64,000 nucleotides of DNA from Kribbella jejuensis. GTDB taxonomy: Bacteria > Actinomycetota > Actinomycetes > Propionibacteriales > Kribbellaceae. The position numbers and the translations under genes were made by a program. The stretch is from assembly GCF_006715085.1 (NCBI RefSeq), contig NZ_VFMM01000001.1:1116001-1180000 (forward strand), given 5' to 3'. The notes under the pieces are model-generated. The model made no database searches and was not told the DNA's origin. It saw only the letters and a program-made list of their open reading frames with translations. Below are positions 44,822 to 53,589 of the stretch, piece after piece; within the stretch, counting starts at the first letter, position 1, and each line of letters starts with the position of its first letter.

Positions 44822-45412
44822 CTACGTCTGTTCCTCGCGCTCCAACGCCCTGGTCAGCGCCGCGAACCCCGCCTCGATCCCGGCGGCGTCGCCACTGGTC
44901 CGCCACTCGATCAGGAAGCCGCGCAGCGTGCCGAGGATCAGCTCTGCCACCTCGGTACGGCGCTGTTCGTCCCAGTCGTCCGGGCACATCGCGAGCAACG
45001 TCGGCAGGTACTGGCGCGACGCCGACCGCGCGAGATCGGCGTACCGCGCGGCGTCGTACATGGCCAGGCCGATCGCCTGGTCGAGTACCCACGACTCCTC
45101 GCCGATCAGCGTCGGCCACATCGACCGAACCCGCGCGGCCAGCGAGCCGCCCTGCTCGGCCGCGGCGGTGACGGCGCGGGTGATGCGACGGTCGCGCAGT
45201 TGCAGGACCGCCTGTGTCAGCAGGTCTTCCGGGCCGTCGAAGTGGTACAGCAGCACCTTGTGCGTCGTACCGGCCGCCCGGGCCGCGCGCCGCAGCGAGA
45301 AGTCGACCAGCCCGTTCTGCCCGAGGTCGTCGGCGACCTTGTCGAGCAGTTCCCGCCGCCGGGCCTCACCCCGCGGCGACTTCGCCGACCGCCGGTACCC
45401 TGCGTCGGTCAT
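44822..45412 (-). CDS. TetR family transcriptional regulator
   Basis: A protein of 196 residues: RRELLDKVADDLGQNGLVDF then LRRAARAAGTTHKVLLYHFDGPEDLL is the N-terminal HTH. It overlaps the LigB-like gene by four bases and precedes the hydrolase, so it is embedded in a co-directional series. Ligand unknown. Confidence 0.91.
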   Translation of the reverse strand: MTDAGYRRSAKSPRGEARRRELLDKVADDLGQNGLVDFSLRRAARAAGTTHKVLLYHFDGPEDLLTQAVLQLRDRRITRAVTAAAEQGGSLAARVRSMWPTLIGEESWVLDQAIGLAMYDAARYADLARSASRQYLPTLLAMCPDDWDEQRRTEVAELILGTLRGFLIEWRTSGDAAGIEAGFAALTRALEREEQT

Positions 45413-46092
45413 GTGAAGCTCGCGACGAAGTAGCCGACTCCGTACGGCGCTGCTTCGTAGGTGAGGTCGCCGTTCAGCGCGGTGTTCTCCAGGGCTCCCG
45501 CGAGGACCTGCCAGGGGGCGCGGCCGGCGGCTTGGAGTTCGGTTGCCAGCTGTGGGTCGAGGGCTTGGAGTACGTCGAGATCCTTGTGCTGGAAGGCGTT
45601 TGCGACGGTGGTGTCGAAGATCTCGGCGCGCGGGTGCAGGTGCACTGGAGAGTGCTCGCTGCGCCGGGCTGATCCGTCACCCATCACCAGCAGTCCGATC
45701 CTTTCGTTGCTGCTGGCAATCTCCCGTCCCAGCCGCACGCAGTCCGCCGGCGCCGCATCAACCGCCACCGCCCGGTACGTCCGCGGCAGCCGAGCCGCCT
45801 TCGTCTGCTCGAGCAACCAACCCCCAACCGCCAAAGACAACGGAAGCACCGCAGGCCCCACCCCGATCCGCACCTGCGGTGCGCCATAAGCCCCAAAACC
45901 GCCACCGGCCGAGGCGTCGTAGGTGCCTTCAGCTCCAGAGCCGACGACGAGGATGTGGGTTGTTTCGGCCAGGTGGTTGATCGCGGTCAGGCAGGCGGTT
46001 CGGAGGTCGGCCAGGTCGGGGGCGGCGCCGGTGGCTACTTCGGGGACGAGGAGGGGTGGGTGGGGGCAGACCGCGGCGGCGGTGACGGGCAC
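45409..46092 (-). CDS. LigB-like (class III extradiol dioxygenase fold) protein
   Basis: A protein of 227 residues from the GTG at 46092. It starts MPVTAAAVCPHPPLLVPEVA with the CPHPPLL motif usual in actinobacterial members of the class III extradiol dioxygenase subunit B superfamily. It also has HILVVGSGAEGTYDASAGGG and LLVMGDGSARRSE. In typical members the N-terminal His binds iron, but this subgroup has no known substrate. It starts two bases after the reductase stop. Confidence 0.82.
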   Translation of the reverse strand: MPVTAAAVCPHPPLLVPEVATGAAPDLADLRTACLTAINHLAETTHILVVGSGAEGTYDASAGGGFGAYGAPQVRIGVGPAVLPLSLAVGGWLLEQTKAARLPRTYRAVAVDAAPADCVRLGREIASSNERIGLLVMGDGSARRSEHSPVHLHPRAEIFDTTVANAFQHKDLDVLQALDPQLATELQAAGRAPWQVLAGALENTALNGDLTYEAAPYGVGYFVASFT

Positions 46093-46094
46093 GG

Positions 46095-46820
46095 TCAGGC
46101 CTCTCGGACGTAGCGGAAGAACAGGTAGTCGTCCGACGCGGCCAGCGTCGACTTGAGCTGGAGTTGGCGGGTGATGGTGGACGGCACACCGGCGGTGATC
46201 CGCCCGGCGCCGGGCCCGGCCAGGAGCGGCGCGAGGGTGAGGGACAGCTCGTCCACGAGGTCGGCAGCGGTCAGTGAACCGAGCAGATGCGGTCCGCCCT
46301 CGGAGAGCACCTGCGTCATCCCGCGCGCGCTGAACTCGTCGACGGCCGCCTGTAGATCGACCTCCGCGTCCCCCACCACCAGCACCTCGGCGACCTCCGC
46401 GAGCGCCTCGCGGCGATCGGGCGGCGACGCGGCGTGCGTCACCAGGATCGGCCGTACGGCGGACTTGAACACCGGGTTCACCGGGCTCAGCTCGAGCCGC
46501 GACGACACGATCGCCAGCGTCGGGTTCTCCGCGAGCCCCGCCCCGAGCCGCCACGAGCGAGCCGCCCCGGACAGCTTCAGCGGGTTGTACCCCTCCTCGC
46601 GGATCGTCCCGGCCCCGACCAGCACGACGTCCGCGAGCCGCCGGATCATGCTGAACACCCGGCTGTCCGAGTCGCTGGTCAGCGCCTTCGACAGCCCGTC
46701 GATCTCGACCGCGCCGTCCAGGCTGGTGACGAAGTTCGCCCGCAGGTGCGGCACGGACCGGTCCGGGACCTCGTACAGCGCGATCAGTTCGTCGTCGGAC
46801 AGCTCGTCGAGTTGTTGCAT
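46095..46820 (-). CDS. stand-alone RibD C-terminal-type pyrimidine/dihydrofolate reductase-like protein
   Basis: A protein of 241 residues with only the RibD reductase half: HLRANFVTSLDGAVEIDG, RLADVVLVGAGTIREEGY and VLSEGGPHLLGSLTAADLVD for NADPH binding. The N-terminal leader (LDELSDDELIALYEVPD) resembles M. tuberculosis Rv2671, a RibD-type protein that can substitute for dihydrofolate reductase. Adjacency to a folP-like gene (one-base overlap) makes a folate role plausible; the complete ribD elsewhere in the window already covers riboflavin. Confidence 0.85.
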   Translation of the reverse strand: MQQLDELSDDELIALYEVPDRSVPHLRANFVTSLDGAVEIDGLSKALTSDSDSRVFSMIRRLADVVLVGAGTIREEGYNPLKLSGAARSWRLGAGLAENPTLAIVSSRLELSPVNPVFKSAVRPILVTHAASPPDRREALAEVAEVLVVGDAEVDLQAAVDEFSARGMTQVLSEGGPHLLGSLTAADLVDELSLTLAPLLAGPGAGRITAGVPSTITRQLQLKSTLAASDDYLFFRYVREA

Positions 46821-47695
46821 CAGGCAAGGCTCCTTCGGGTTCCGGCAGGTTGCGCGGCGCCACGCAGTACGGCAACGAAATCGAGCGCCTGCCGGGCCGC
46901 CGGTACGTCGTGTACCCGGACAACGCGGGCGCCCAACCAGGCAGAGACAGTCAGCGCGGCGAGCGTCCCGTTGCCGCGCTGACCCGGCGGCAGTTCGAGG
47001 GTCTCGCCAATGAAATCCTTGTTCGACACGGCCACCAGGACTGGCCAGCCGGTGCCGGCGAGTTCGTCGAGGCGGCGGGTCAGCTCGAGCGACTGCAGCG
47101 TGTTCTTGCCGAAGTCGTGCGTCGGGTCGATCAGGATCCCATCCCGCCGGACACCGGCCGCGACCGCGCGGTCCGCGAGCGCGGTCGTCGTACGGATCAC
47201 GTCCGCGACCACGTCGTCGTAGGCCATCCGGTGTGGATCGGTGCGCGGCGAGAGGCCGCCGACGTGGCTGCAGACCAGTCCGGTACCGAATTCGGCGGCC
47301 GCGTTCACCAGGTCGGGATCCGCGCCGGCCCAGGTGTCGTTGATCAGATCCGCGCCGGCCTCGGCGACCCGGCGCGCGACGCCGCTGCGGTAGGTGTCGA
47401 CGCTGATCACCAGCTCCGGATGCCGGGCGCGGATCCCGGCGACGAAGTCCACGGTCCGGCGGAGTTCCTCGGTCTCGCTGACGGGTTCGCCGTACCCGGC
47501 CTTGACGCCGCCGATGTCGACCAGGTCGGCCCCTTCGCCGGCCGCCTTGTCGATCGCCGCGTACGCCGCGTCGGTCGCGTAGGTCGCGCCGCGGTCGAAG
47601 AACGAGTCCGGCGTCCGGTTGATGATCGCCATCAGCGCGAACTCGCCGGCACCGAACGACCGCTTGCCGAGGCGGAGAATTCCGTCGTCTGCCAC
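46820..47695 (-). CDS. dihydropteroate synthase-family protein (FolP2-like)
   Basis: A protein of 291 residues from the GTG at 47695. The TIM barrel is recognisable: LMAIINRTPDSFFDRGATY, GADLVDIGGVKAGYGEPVS, DTYRSGVARRVAEAGADLIN and HVGGLSPR. The classical GxESTRPG block is replaced by GVKAGYGEP, and the DPGIGFGK block by DPTHDFGKN. Such divergence recalls mycobacterial FolP2, which lacks sulfonamide-sensitive synthase activity, so true DHPS function is doubtful. First gene of the folP2-like/RibD_C/LigB-like/TetR/hydrolase series. Confidence 0.85.
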   Translation of the reverse strand: MADDGILRLGKRSFGAGEFALMAIINRTPDSFFDRGATYATDAAYAAIDKAAGEGADLVDIGGVKAGYGEPVSETEELRRTVDFVAGIRARHPELVISVDTYRSGVARRVAEAGADLINDTWAGADPDLVNAAAEFGTGLVCSHVGGLSPRTDPHRMAYDDVVADVIRTTTALADRAVAAGVRRDGILIDPTHDFGKNTLQSLELTRRLDELAGTGWPVLVAVSNKDFIGETLELPPGQRGNGTLAALTVSAWLGARVVRVHDVPAARQALDFVAVLRGAAQPAGTRRSLA

Positions 47696-48086
47696 GGCTC
47701 CGACTCTACGTGGCCCAGGCCCTCGGGCTGAGACGGGTACTTGTCTCCGGCACGCATTCCTGCTTATCTTGGCTCCAGGTTGGGAGAACAGCCTGTGGCG
47801 CAGGATTTCGCGCCGGCACGCTGTGTGGCGATCCAAGTGATCAGATGACCCTCCCGAACTCATCTCATCCAGATCGCTCCGTCGCGGGCGTCGAATGGTT
47901 GCGCCCGGCAACAAGTATTGCCATCCCGGCCGGGCGGTTGTCGCGCGGCCCCACCGGCCGGGATCAGTAACGGGTACGTCGGCGCTCGGTTGTGTGCGGC
48001 CAGAACGGCGGGCCGGGTCACAGCCGGGGCACGACGGGTCACCGACGGTGGTACACGAGCTGACGCCGGGGCGTGCACGGGGAGGG
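47696..48086. other. non-coding gap with a long GC hairpin
   Basis: This 391-base gap separates the end of the GAF-ANTAR gene from the start of the folP2-like gene (both minus strand). The small open frames crossing it look like shadows. It holds a perfect 11-bp inverted repeat, ATCCCGGCCGG (47923-47933) and CCGGCCGGGAT (47954-47964), a likely terminator for the GAF-ANTAR transcript. The AT-richer stretch 47740-47880 is the probable promoter zone of the folP2-like operon. No known RNA motif was recognised. Confidence 0.55.
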
Positions 48087-48866
48087 TCACGCCCTGGCGT
48101 CACTACCGTCGGGAGGGTGCTGCGGACCAGTTTCGAAGGACCGGCTGTCAACAGGGGGGCGTCCGGTCAGGCGTGCGATCAGGTCCGCGGCTACATCCCG
48201 TAGCTTGCGGTTGTTGTTCTGCGAATGCCGGCGCAGCAGCTCGAAGGCCGTCCGCGCGTCACAGCGCTGCTGACTCATCAACACGCCCAGCGCTTGGTCG
48301 ATGACCGATCGCGATGCCAGCGCCTGTTCGAGCTGGGCACCCAGTTCGGACTGCTGCACTGTGCGGGCGGCCAGCGCGAGCGTCGTCGCCGCCTGCTCGG
48401 CGTAGGCGGCCGCCCGCTCGCGATCGGCCTCGCTGAACGTGTCCGGCCGGTCGTAGCCGTACAGGTTCAGCACGCCGATCGTCCGGCCGTCGACCACCAG
48501 CGGGAAGGCCAATGACGCCTTCACGCCGAGCTTCCGTGCCGCCGCGGCGTACGAGTCCCACCGCTCGTCCCGCGCCTGGTCCGGGACGTCGACCACGGCT
48601 CCGGTGGCGAGGGCCTCCAGACAGGGCCCTTCGCCGAGGCTGTACTGCTGCTCGTCGATCACGGCCGCCCGCGCGTCGCTGGCCACCAGCGTCACCAGCT
48701 GGCCGTCGTACCGGGTGGTGATCCCGCAGGAGGCCGGCGGTTCGACGATCTTCGCGGCGACGTCCGCGACCTTGGCCAGCAACTCCTCCAGATCGGGCCC
48801 GGACATCAGCAGCGAGTGCACCGAGCTCAGCGCATCGGTGAACGGCACCCGCTCCGCATCGGCCAC
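48087..48866 (-). CDS. GAF-ANTAR RNA-binding antiterminator-type protein
   Basis: A protein of 259 residues. A GAF domain (about 30-165: LATGAVVDVPDQARDERWDS, LAFPLVVDGRTIGVLNLYGY) precedes a coiled-coil ANTAR domain (LEQALASRSVIDQALGVLMS, RCDARTAFELLRRHSQNNNR, KLRDVAADLI). ANTAR domains bind two-hexaloop RNA stem-loops to prevent termination. Common in actinobacteria. The GTG start at 48866 lies beside a GGAGGTGGGGGA stretch. Confidence 0.92.
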   Translation of the reverse strand: MADAERVPFTDALSSVHSLLMSGPDLEELLAKVADVAAKIVEPPASCGITTRYDGQLVTLVASDARAAVIDEQQYSLGEGPCLEALATGAVVDVPDQARDERWDSYAAAARKLGVKASLAFPLVVDGRTIGVLNLYGYDRPDTFSEADRERAAAYAEQAATTLALAARTVQQSELGAQLEQALASRSVIDQALGVLMSQQRCDARTAFELLRRHSQNNNRKLRDVAADLIARLTGRPPVDSRSFETGPQHPPDGSDARA

Positions 48867-49001
48867 TCCCCCACCTCGATCCGCGCACGCGACACCTGCG
48901 CCGCCCCAGACCGACGATCGCGCAACCGCCCGGCAACTTCAGCGTACGCCGGAACGCCCGGTGACGCGGGACGCCGCCGCCGACTGCCCAAATCACCCCA
49001 T

Positions 49002-49013
49002 ATCCTATAGGAT
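49002..49013. promoter_or_regulatory. ATCCTATAGGAT palindrome upstream of L-fucose genes
   Basis: A perfect 12-base palindrome, ATCCTATAGGAT, 41 bases before the fuconate dehydratase start and in an otherwise GC-rich gap. FadR-type GntR repressors bind sequences of this kind. No GntR gene is in the window, so the regulator would be elsewhere. Confidence 0.6.
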
Positions 49014-49054
49014 CTCGTCCAACATCCCGCCCACCGCTGCAGAACGGCTCCCGC

Positions 49055-50368
49055 ATGGCACGCTTCACCGAGTTCGAGACGTACGACGTCCGCTTCCCCA
49101 CGTCGTTGCACCTGGACGGCTCCGATGCGATGAACACCGACCCGGACTACTCCGCGGCGTACGTCATCCTGCGCACCGACGCCGGTGACGGGCTGGAGGG
49201 GCACGGGTTCGCGTTCACGATCGGCCGCGGCAACGACGTCGAGACGACCGCGATCGAGGCGCTGCGGCACCACGTGCTCGGCCTCGACCTGGACGCCACC
49301 CTCGGTGACCTCGGCGGGTTCTGGAAGTCGCTCGTGCACGACTCGCAGCTGCGCTGGCTCGGTCCCGAGAAGGGGGTCATGCACATGGCGATCGGCGCGG
49401 TCGTGAACGCGGTGTGGGACCTGGCCGCCAAGCGGGCCGGCGTACCGCTGTGGAAGCTGCTCTCGGACCTGACCCCGGAGCAGATCGTCGACCTCGTCGA
49501 CTTCCGGTACCTGACCGACGCGCTGACCCCGGACGAGGCGCTGGACATCCTGCGCAAGGCGGAGGCCGGGCGCGCCGAACGCGAGGCGATACTGCGCGAG
49601 CGCGGGTATCCGGCGTACACCACGACCCCGGGCTGGCTCGGGTACGACGACGCGAAACTGGTCCGGCTCTGCCGCGAGGCGGTCGCGGACGGGTTCACCC
49701 AGATCAAGCTGAAGGTCGGCGCGAACCTCGACGACGACATCCGCCGGATGCGGCTGGCCCGTGAGGCGGTCGGCCCGGACATCCGGATCGCGATCGACGC
49801 CAACCAGCGCTGGGACGTCCCGGAGGCGATCCGCTGGATCGAGGCGCTGGCGCCGTACGACGTCTGGTGGGTCGAGGAACCGACCAGCCCGGACGACATC
49901 CTCGGGCACGCCGCGATCGCCCGGGCGATCGCGCCGATCCGGGTCGCGACCGGTGAACACGTACAGAACCGGGTCGTGTTCAAGCAGCTGCTGCAGGCGC
50001 AGGCGCTGTCCTTCCTGCAGATCGACTCCGCCCGGGTGGCGGGTGTCAACGAGAACATCGCGAACCTGCTGCTGGCGGCCAAGTTCGGCGTACCGGTGTG
50101 CCCACACGCGGGTGGGGTAGGACTGTGTGAGCTGGTCCAGCACCTGTCGATGTTCGACTACGTTGCGGTCAGTGGATCGATGGACGACCGGGTGATCGAG
50201 TTCGTGGACCACCTGCACGAGCACTTCCTGGATCCGGTGACGATCCGGGACGGGCACTACGTGGCACCGGTACGGCCCGGGTTCGGCGCGGAGCTGGATG
50301 CCGAGACGCTGACCGATTTCCGGTACCCGGGTGGCAAGATCTGGACCGACCTCAAGGAGAACTCGTGA
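49055..50368 (+). CDS. L-fuconate dehydratase (enolase superfamily)
   Basis: A protein of 437 residues. The N-terminal capping domain starts [16 protein letters not shown] with [17 protein letters not shown], typical of L-fuconate dehydratases. The barrel has the Lys pair [11 protein letters not shown], metal ligands in [22 protein letters not shown] and [10 protein letters not shown], and the acid-base His in [11 protein letters not shown]. It dehydrates L-fuconate to 2-keto-3-deoxy-L-fuconate. It heads a three-gene operon with SDR and aldo/keto reductase. Confidence 0.93.
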   Translation: MARFTEFETYDVRFPTSLHLDGSDAMNTDPDYSAAYVILRTDAGDGLEGHGFAFTIGRGNDVETTAIEALRHHVLGLDLDATLGDLGGFWKSLVHDSQLRWLGPEKGVMHMAIGAVVNAVWDLAAKRAGVPLWKLLSDLTPEQIVDLVDFRYLTDALTPDEALDILRKAEAGRAEREAILRERGYPAYTTTPGWLGYDDAKLVRLCREAVADGFTQIKLKVGANLDDDIRRMRLAREAVGPDIRIAIDANQRWDVPEAIRWIEALAPYDVWWVEEPTSPDDILGHAAIARAIAPIRVATGEHVQNRVVFKQLLQAQALSFLQIDSARVAGVNENIANLLLAAKFGVPVCPHAGGVGLCELVQHLSMFDYVAVSGSMDDRVIEFVDHLHEHFLDPVTIRDGHYVAPVRPGFGAELDAETLTDFRYPGGKIWTDLKENS

Positions 50369-51117
50369 ACGATTTCGACGGCCTGCGGGCTGTTGTCACC
50401 GGCGGTGCGTCCGGGATCGGGCTGGCCGCGGCCCGGCAGCTGGCGTCCCGCGGTGCCCAGGTGGTCGTGTTCGACCTGAAGCCCGAGGTCGACGAGCCGC
50501 TGACCGGGATCGCCGCCGACGTCACCGACGACGCCTCGATCAAGGCCGCGGTCGCCGCGGCCGCGCTGCAGCTCGGCGGGATCGACATCCTGGTGAACAA
50601 CGCCGGCATCGGGGCGCAGGGTGACGTCAGCGCGAACGACGACGACGAATGGCACCGGGTGCTGGACGTGAACGTGGTCGGCGTCGCGCGGGTGACCCGG
50701 GCCGCGCTGCCGTACCTGCGGAAGTCGGCCGCGGCCGCGATCGTCAACACCTGCTCGATCGCCGCCACCGCGGGCCTGCCGAACCGTGCGGTGTACTCGG
50801 CCAGCAAGGGCGCGGTGCTCGCGCTGACGATGGCGATGGCCGCGGATCACGTACGCGAAGGGATCCGGGTGAACTGCGTCAACCCCGGTACGGCGGACAC
50901 GCCGTGGGTCGGCCGCCTGCTCGACGTGGCGGCCGATCCGGCGGCGGAACGGGCCGCGCTCGAGGCCCGGCAGCCGATGGGCCGGCTGGTGTCGGCGGAC
51001 GAGGTCGCCGCGGCGATCGCGTACCTGGCGAGCCCGCTGTCGGGTTCGACGACCGGGACGGCGCTCGCGGTCGACGGCGGGATGCAGAACCTGCGGCTGC
51101 CGGCGGTGAAATCGTGA
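50365..51117 (+). CDS. SDR family dehydrogenase, probably 2-keto-3-deoxy-L-fuconate dehydrogenase
   Basis: A protein of 250 residues. Classical SDR motifs: [29 protein letters not shown], a catalytic Ser in [18 protein letters not shown] with Tyr/Lys, and [12 protein letters not shown]. Given the upstream fuconate dehydratase and downstream aldo/keto reductase, oxidation of the 2-keto-3-deoxy acid is the best guess. The GTG start overlaps the dehydratase by four bases. Confidence 0.9.
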   Translation: MNDFDGLRAVVTGGASGIGLAAARQLASRGAQVVVFDLKPEVDEPLTGIAADVTDDASIKAAVAAAALQLGGIDILVNNAGIGAQGDVSANDDDEWHRVLDVNVVGVARVTRAALPYLRKSAAAAIVNTCSIAATAGLPNRAVYSASKGAVLALTMAMAADHVREGIRVNCVNPGTADTPWVGRLLDVAADPAAERAALEARQPMGRLVSADEVAAAIAYLASPLSGSTTGTALAVDGGMQNLRLPAVKS

Positions 51118-52076
51118 AACTCTTTCCGGAAGGTCAGCGGGTCGGCCTCGGCGGTGCGCCGCTGGGCAACCTGCTCGGCGAGGTGCACGAGGGCGACGCG
51201 ATCGCGACCGTGAACGCCGCCTGGGACGAGGGCTGGCGGTACTTCGACACCGCGCCGCACTACGGGCTCGGTCTCGCGGAGGAGCGGCTCGGGCTCGGGT
51301 TGCGCGGCAAGCCGCGGGACGAGTACGTGCTCTCGAGCAAGGTCGGACGCATCATCTACGAGGCGTCCGATGCTGCTGTCGACGACGAGGGTTTCGAGGT
51401 CAGTACGACGCGGCGGCGGCGCTGGGACTTCTCGCGGGACGGCGTACTGCAGAGCATCGAGGACTCGCTGCGGCGGATCGGGACGGACCGGCTGGACGTC
51501 GTGTACGTGCACGATCCGGACGACCACTACGAGGAGGCGGTCGCGACCGCGTTCCCGACGCTGATCGAGCTCCGCGACCAGGGCGTGATCGGGGCGATCG
51601 GCTCCGGTATGAACCAGACGGCGATGCTGACCCGGTTCGTCCAGGAGATCGACATCGACGTGATCATGCTGGCCGGGCGGTACTCGCTGATCGATCCTGA
51701 TGCGCTGGACGACGTACTGCCCGCCTGCCTGCAGAACGACGTCCAGGTAGTTGCCGTCGGCATCTTCAACTCCGGCCTCCTCTCCCAGCCCCGCCCGGCC
51801 GCCGGCGCCACCTTCAACTACGAGCCGGCCGCGCAACCCCTCGTCGACAAGGCCAACAAGATCGCCGACATCTGCGAGTCCCACAACACCACCCTCCCCG
51901 CCGCCGCCCTGGCCTTCCCCCTGGCCCACCCAGCAGTCGCGGGCATCGCCGTCGGCTGCCGCACTGCCGACGAGGTCCACACCAACGCCACCCTCTCCCG
52001 AACCGAAGTCCCCCCCGCGGTCTGGTCCGACCTCAAGTCAGCCGGCCTACTAAGGGACGACGCACCTACTCCGTAG
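51114..52076 (+). CDS. aldo/keto reductase, probable L-fucose dehydrogenase
   Basis: A protein of 320 residues: WRYFDTAPHYGLGLAEERLG carries the catalytic Asp/Tyr, with YVLSSKVGRII and DRLDVVYVHDPDDH further along. This is the layout of bacterial D-threo-aldose/L-fucose 1-dehydrogenases. It would oxidise L-fucose to the lactone, the step before the dehydratase. The lactone hydrolase of the pathway is not in the window. Overlaps the SDR by four bases and the convergent PucR gene by 11. Confidence 0.9.
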   Translation: MKLFPEGQRVGLGGAPLGNLLGEVHEGDAIATVNAAWDEGWRYFDTAPHYGLGLAEERLGLGLRGKPRDEYVLSSKVGRIIYEASDAAVDDEGFEVSTTRRRRWDFSRDGVLQSIEDSLRRIGTDRLDVVYVHDPDDHYEEAVATAFPTLIELRDQGVIGAIGSGMNQTAMLTRFVQEIDIDVIMLAGRYSLIDPDALDDVLPACLQNDVQVVAVGIFNSGLLSQPRPAAGATFNYEPAAQPLVDKANKIADICESHNTTLPAAALAFPLAHPAVAGIAVGCRTADEVHTNATLSRTEVPPAVWSDLKSAGLLRDDAPTP

Positions 52077-53589
52077 AGGTTGTGCGGGAGGCCAGGTGGA
52101 GGGCTAGGCGTTCGTCTGGGTTTGTGAGATCTACGCCGAGGAGGTGCTGGATCTTGGCTATGCGGGCTGATGCTGTGTTGCGGTGGATGCCTAGTACTGC
52201 GGCTGTTTCGGCCAAGGACGACTCTGTGTCCAGGTAGACGGCCAGGGTGGTGACCAGGTCGCCCGGTTGGTCCTTGATGGGGGCCAGGAGCGCCCGGGCG
52301 GCCGGCTGGAACGTGTCGGTGCGGGTCCACGCGAGCAGCAGTTGCGCCAGCCCCAGGCGGTCCACATGGAGGAAACGGCCTGTCTCGGCACGACCCCGCG
52401 CCAGGCCGGCGGCGTCGCCTGCTTCTGCGAGGGTGGTGGCGATGCCGCTCGGTCCGGGCTGGACCCGACCTACACCGACATACGTGTCCACCGTCACGAG
52501 ACGACGCTGCACCCGGCGGATCGCGGCTGCTTGTTGCTGTACTTCGGTCGCGGTCGGCTCGCGTACCGCGGTGATCCACGCCGACCACCCATCGCCCTGC
52601 TCGACCACGACCGCCCGCAGACCCTCCGCGTCGAACGCCTCCACCACGTCGGTACGCCGGCCCGCGACGTCCACCTGCCCGTCCGCACCGATCCGGATCC
52701 CGGTATGCCAGCCGTCGAGCTGCCAGCCGAGGTCCACGGCCCGTCTCCTGGCCGCCTCGGACGGCTCGCCGTGCAACAGCTCCCCGAGGAGCGACGTACG
52801 CTGCCGCGCGTCCCGCTCCAGCTCGAGCCTGCGGAGCGCCAACCGCTCTCCCACAGCCGGTGCGACGACGGTCAGCACCTCGGGTACGGCGGCCACCTCA
52901 GCCGGAACCACATCGGGCAACCGCGCCACCAGCCAGCAGACAGGTCCCACGCTGAGGACCGCAACCGCCAGCAGCACAGCCCCGCTCGCAAGATCCACCC
53001 GGTACGGCGCCGCCCACGCCACAGGCACCTGCGGCACCGCAGCCACCAACGCCGCCCGGTCCTCCGGCTCCAGCGGATCACCCGCCAGCGTGCCACCGTC
53101 AGCACCCGCCAGCGTCACCGGACGATCCAGTACGGCGGACGTTGTCCGTAGTACCGACGGCAAATCACCACCGGCCCGCCTGAGCGCAGCCACGGCTCGC
53201 AGCACCAGGTCCGACCGTAGTACCTCGGGCTCGGCCGTCACGCGCCGCAGATACTCGTGCGCAGCCAGCGGATCCGGGCACCCCAGTACGGGCAACTGCA
53301 ACCGCTCCGCCAGCAGCTCGGCCCCACGCCCCAACGGCTCAGTCCCCGCCAACAGCAAAGCCCCCGCGCCCGCAGCCGCCGCCCGACTGATCAGCGCATC
53401 CACTCGCCAGTCCCGATGGTCCTCGACCACCAAGACCACCAACACCCGCCCTGCCAACCCCTCAGGCTGAGCCCCCACCCCCAACACCACGAACGAACCG
53501 GTGATCCCAGCAGGGTGCTGCGCTGGTCCGGCCAGCACCACCACGTCTCGCCAGCCGGGGGACGTGAGCATGGCGCCCAGGGTGGTCAC
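52066..53589 (-). CDS. PucR family transcriptional regulator
   Basis: A protein of 507 residues from the GTG at 53589, preceded by GGAGG four bases upstream. A PucR-type N-terminal sensory region is followed by a GGDEF-like middle and a C-terminal HTH_30 domain (LAVYLDTESSLAETAAVLGI, HRNTASARIAKIQHLLGVDL). It lies downstream of and overlaps a DUF917 gene, so it probably regulates the DUF917/hydantoinase/permease locus, in line with PucR's role in purine and amide catabolism. Confidence 0.91.
   Translation of the reverse strand: MTTLGAMLTSPGWRDVVVLAGPAQHPAGITGSFVVLGVGAQPEGLAGRVLVVLVVEDHRDWRVDALISRAAAAGAGALLLAGTEPLGRGAELLAERLQLPVLGCPDPLAAHEYLRRVTAEPEVLRSDLVLRAVAALRRAGGDLPSVLRTTSAVLDRPVTLAGADGGTLAGDPLEPEDRAALVAAVPQVPVAWAAPYRVDLASGAVLLAVAVLSVGPVCWLVARLPDVVPAEVAAVPEVLTVVAPAVGERLALRRLELERDARQRTSLLGELLHGEPSEAARRRAVDLGWQLDGWHTGIRIGADGQVDVAGRRTDVVEAFDAEGLRAVVVEQGDGWSAWITAVREPTATEVQQQAAAIRRVQRRLVTVDTYVGVGRVQPGPSGIATTLAEAGDAAGLARGRAETGRFLHVDRLGLAQLLLAWTRTDTFQPAARALLAPIKDQPGDLVTTLAVYLDTESSLAETAAVLGIHRNTASARIAKIQHLLGVDLTNPDERLALHLASRTTSTE

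Noticed and set aside
52247-53470. 407-codon plus-strand frame across the PucR gene
   Set aside because: Ser/Arg/Thr-rich antisense shadow of pucR with no domain features.
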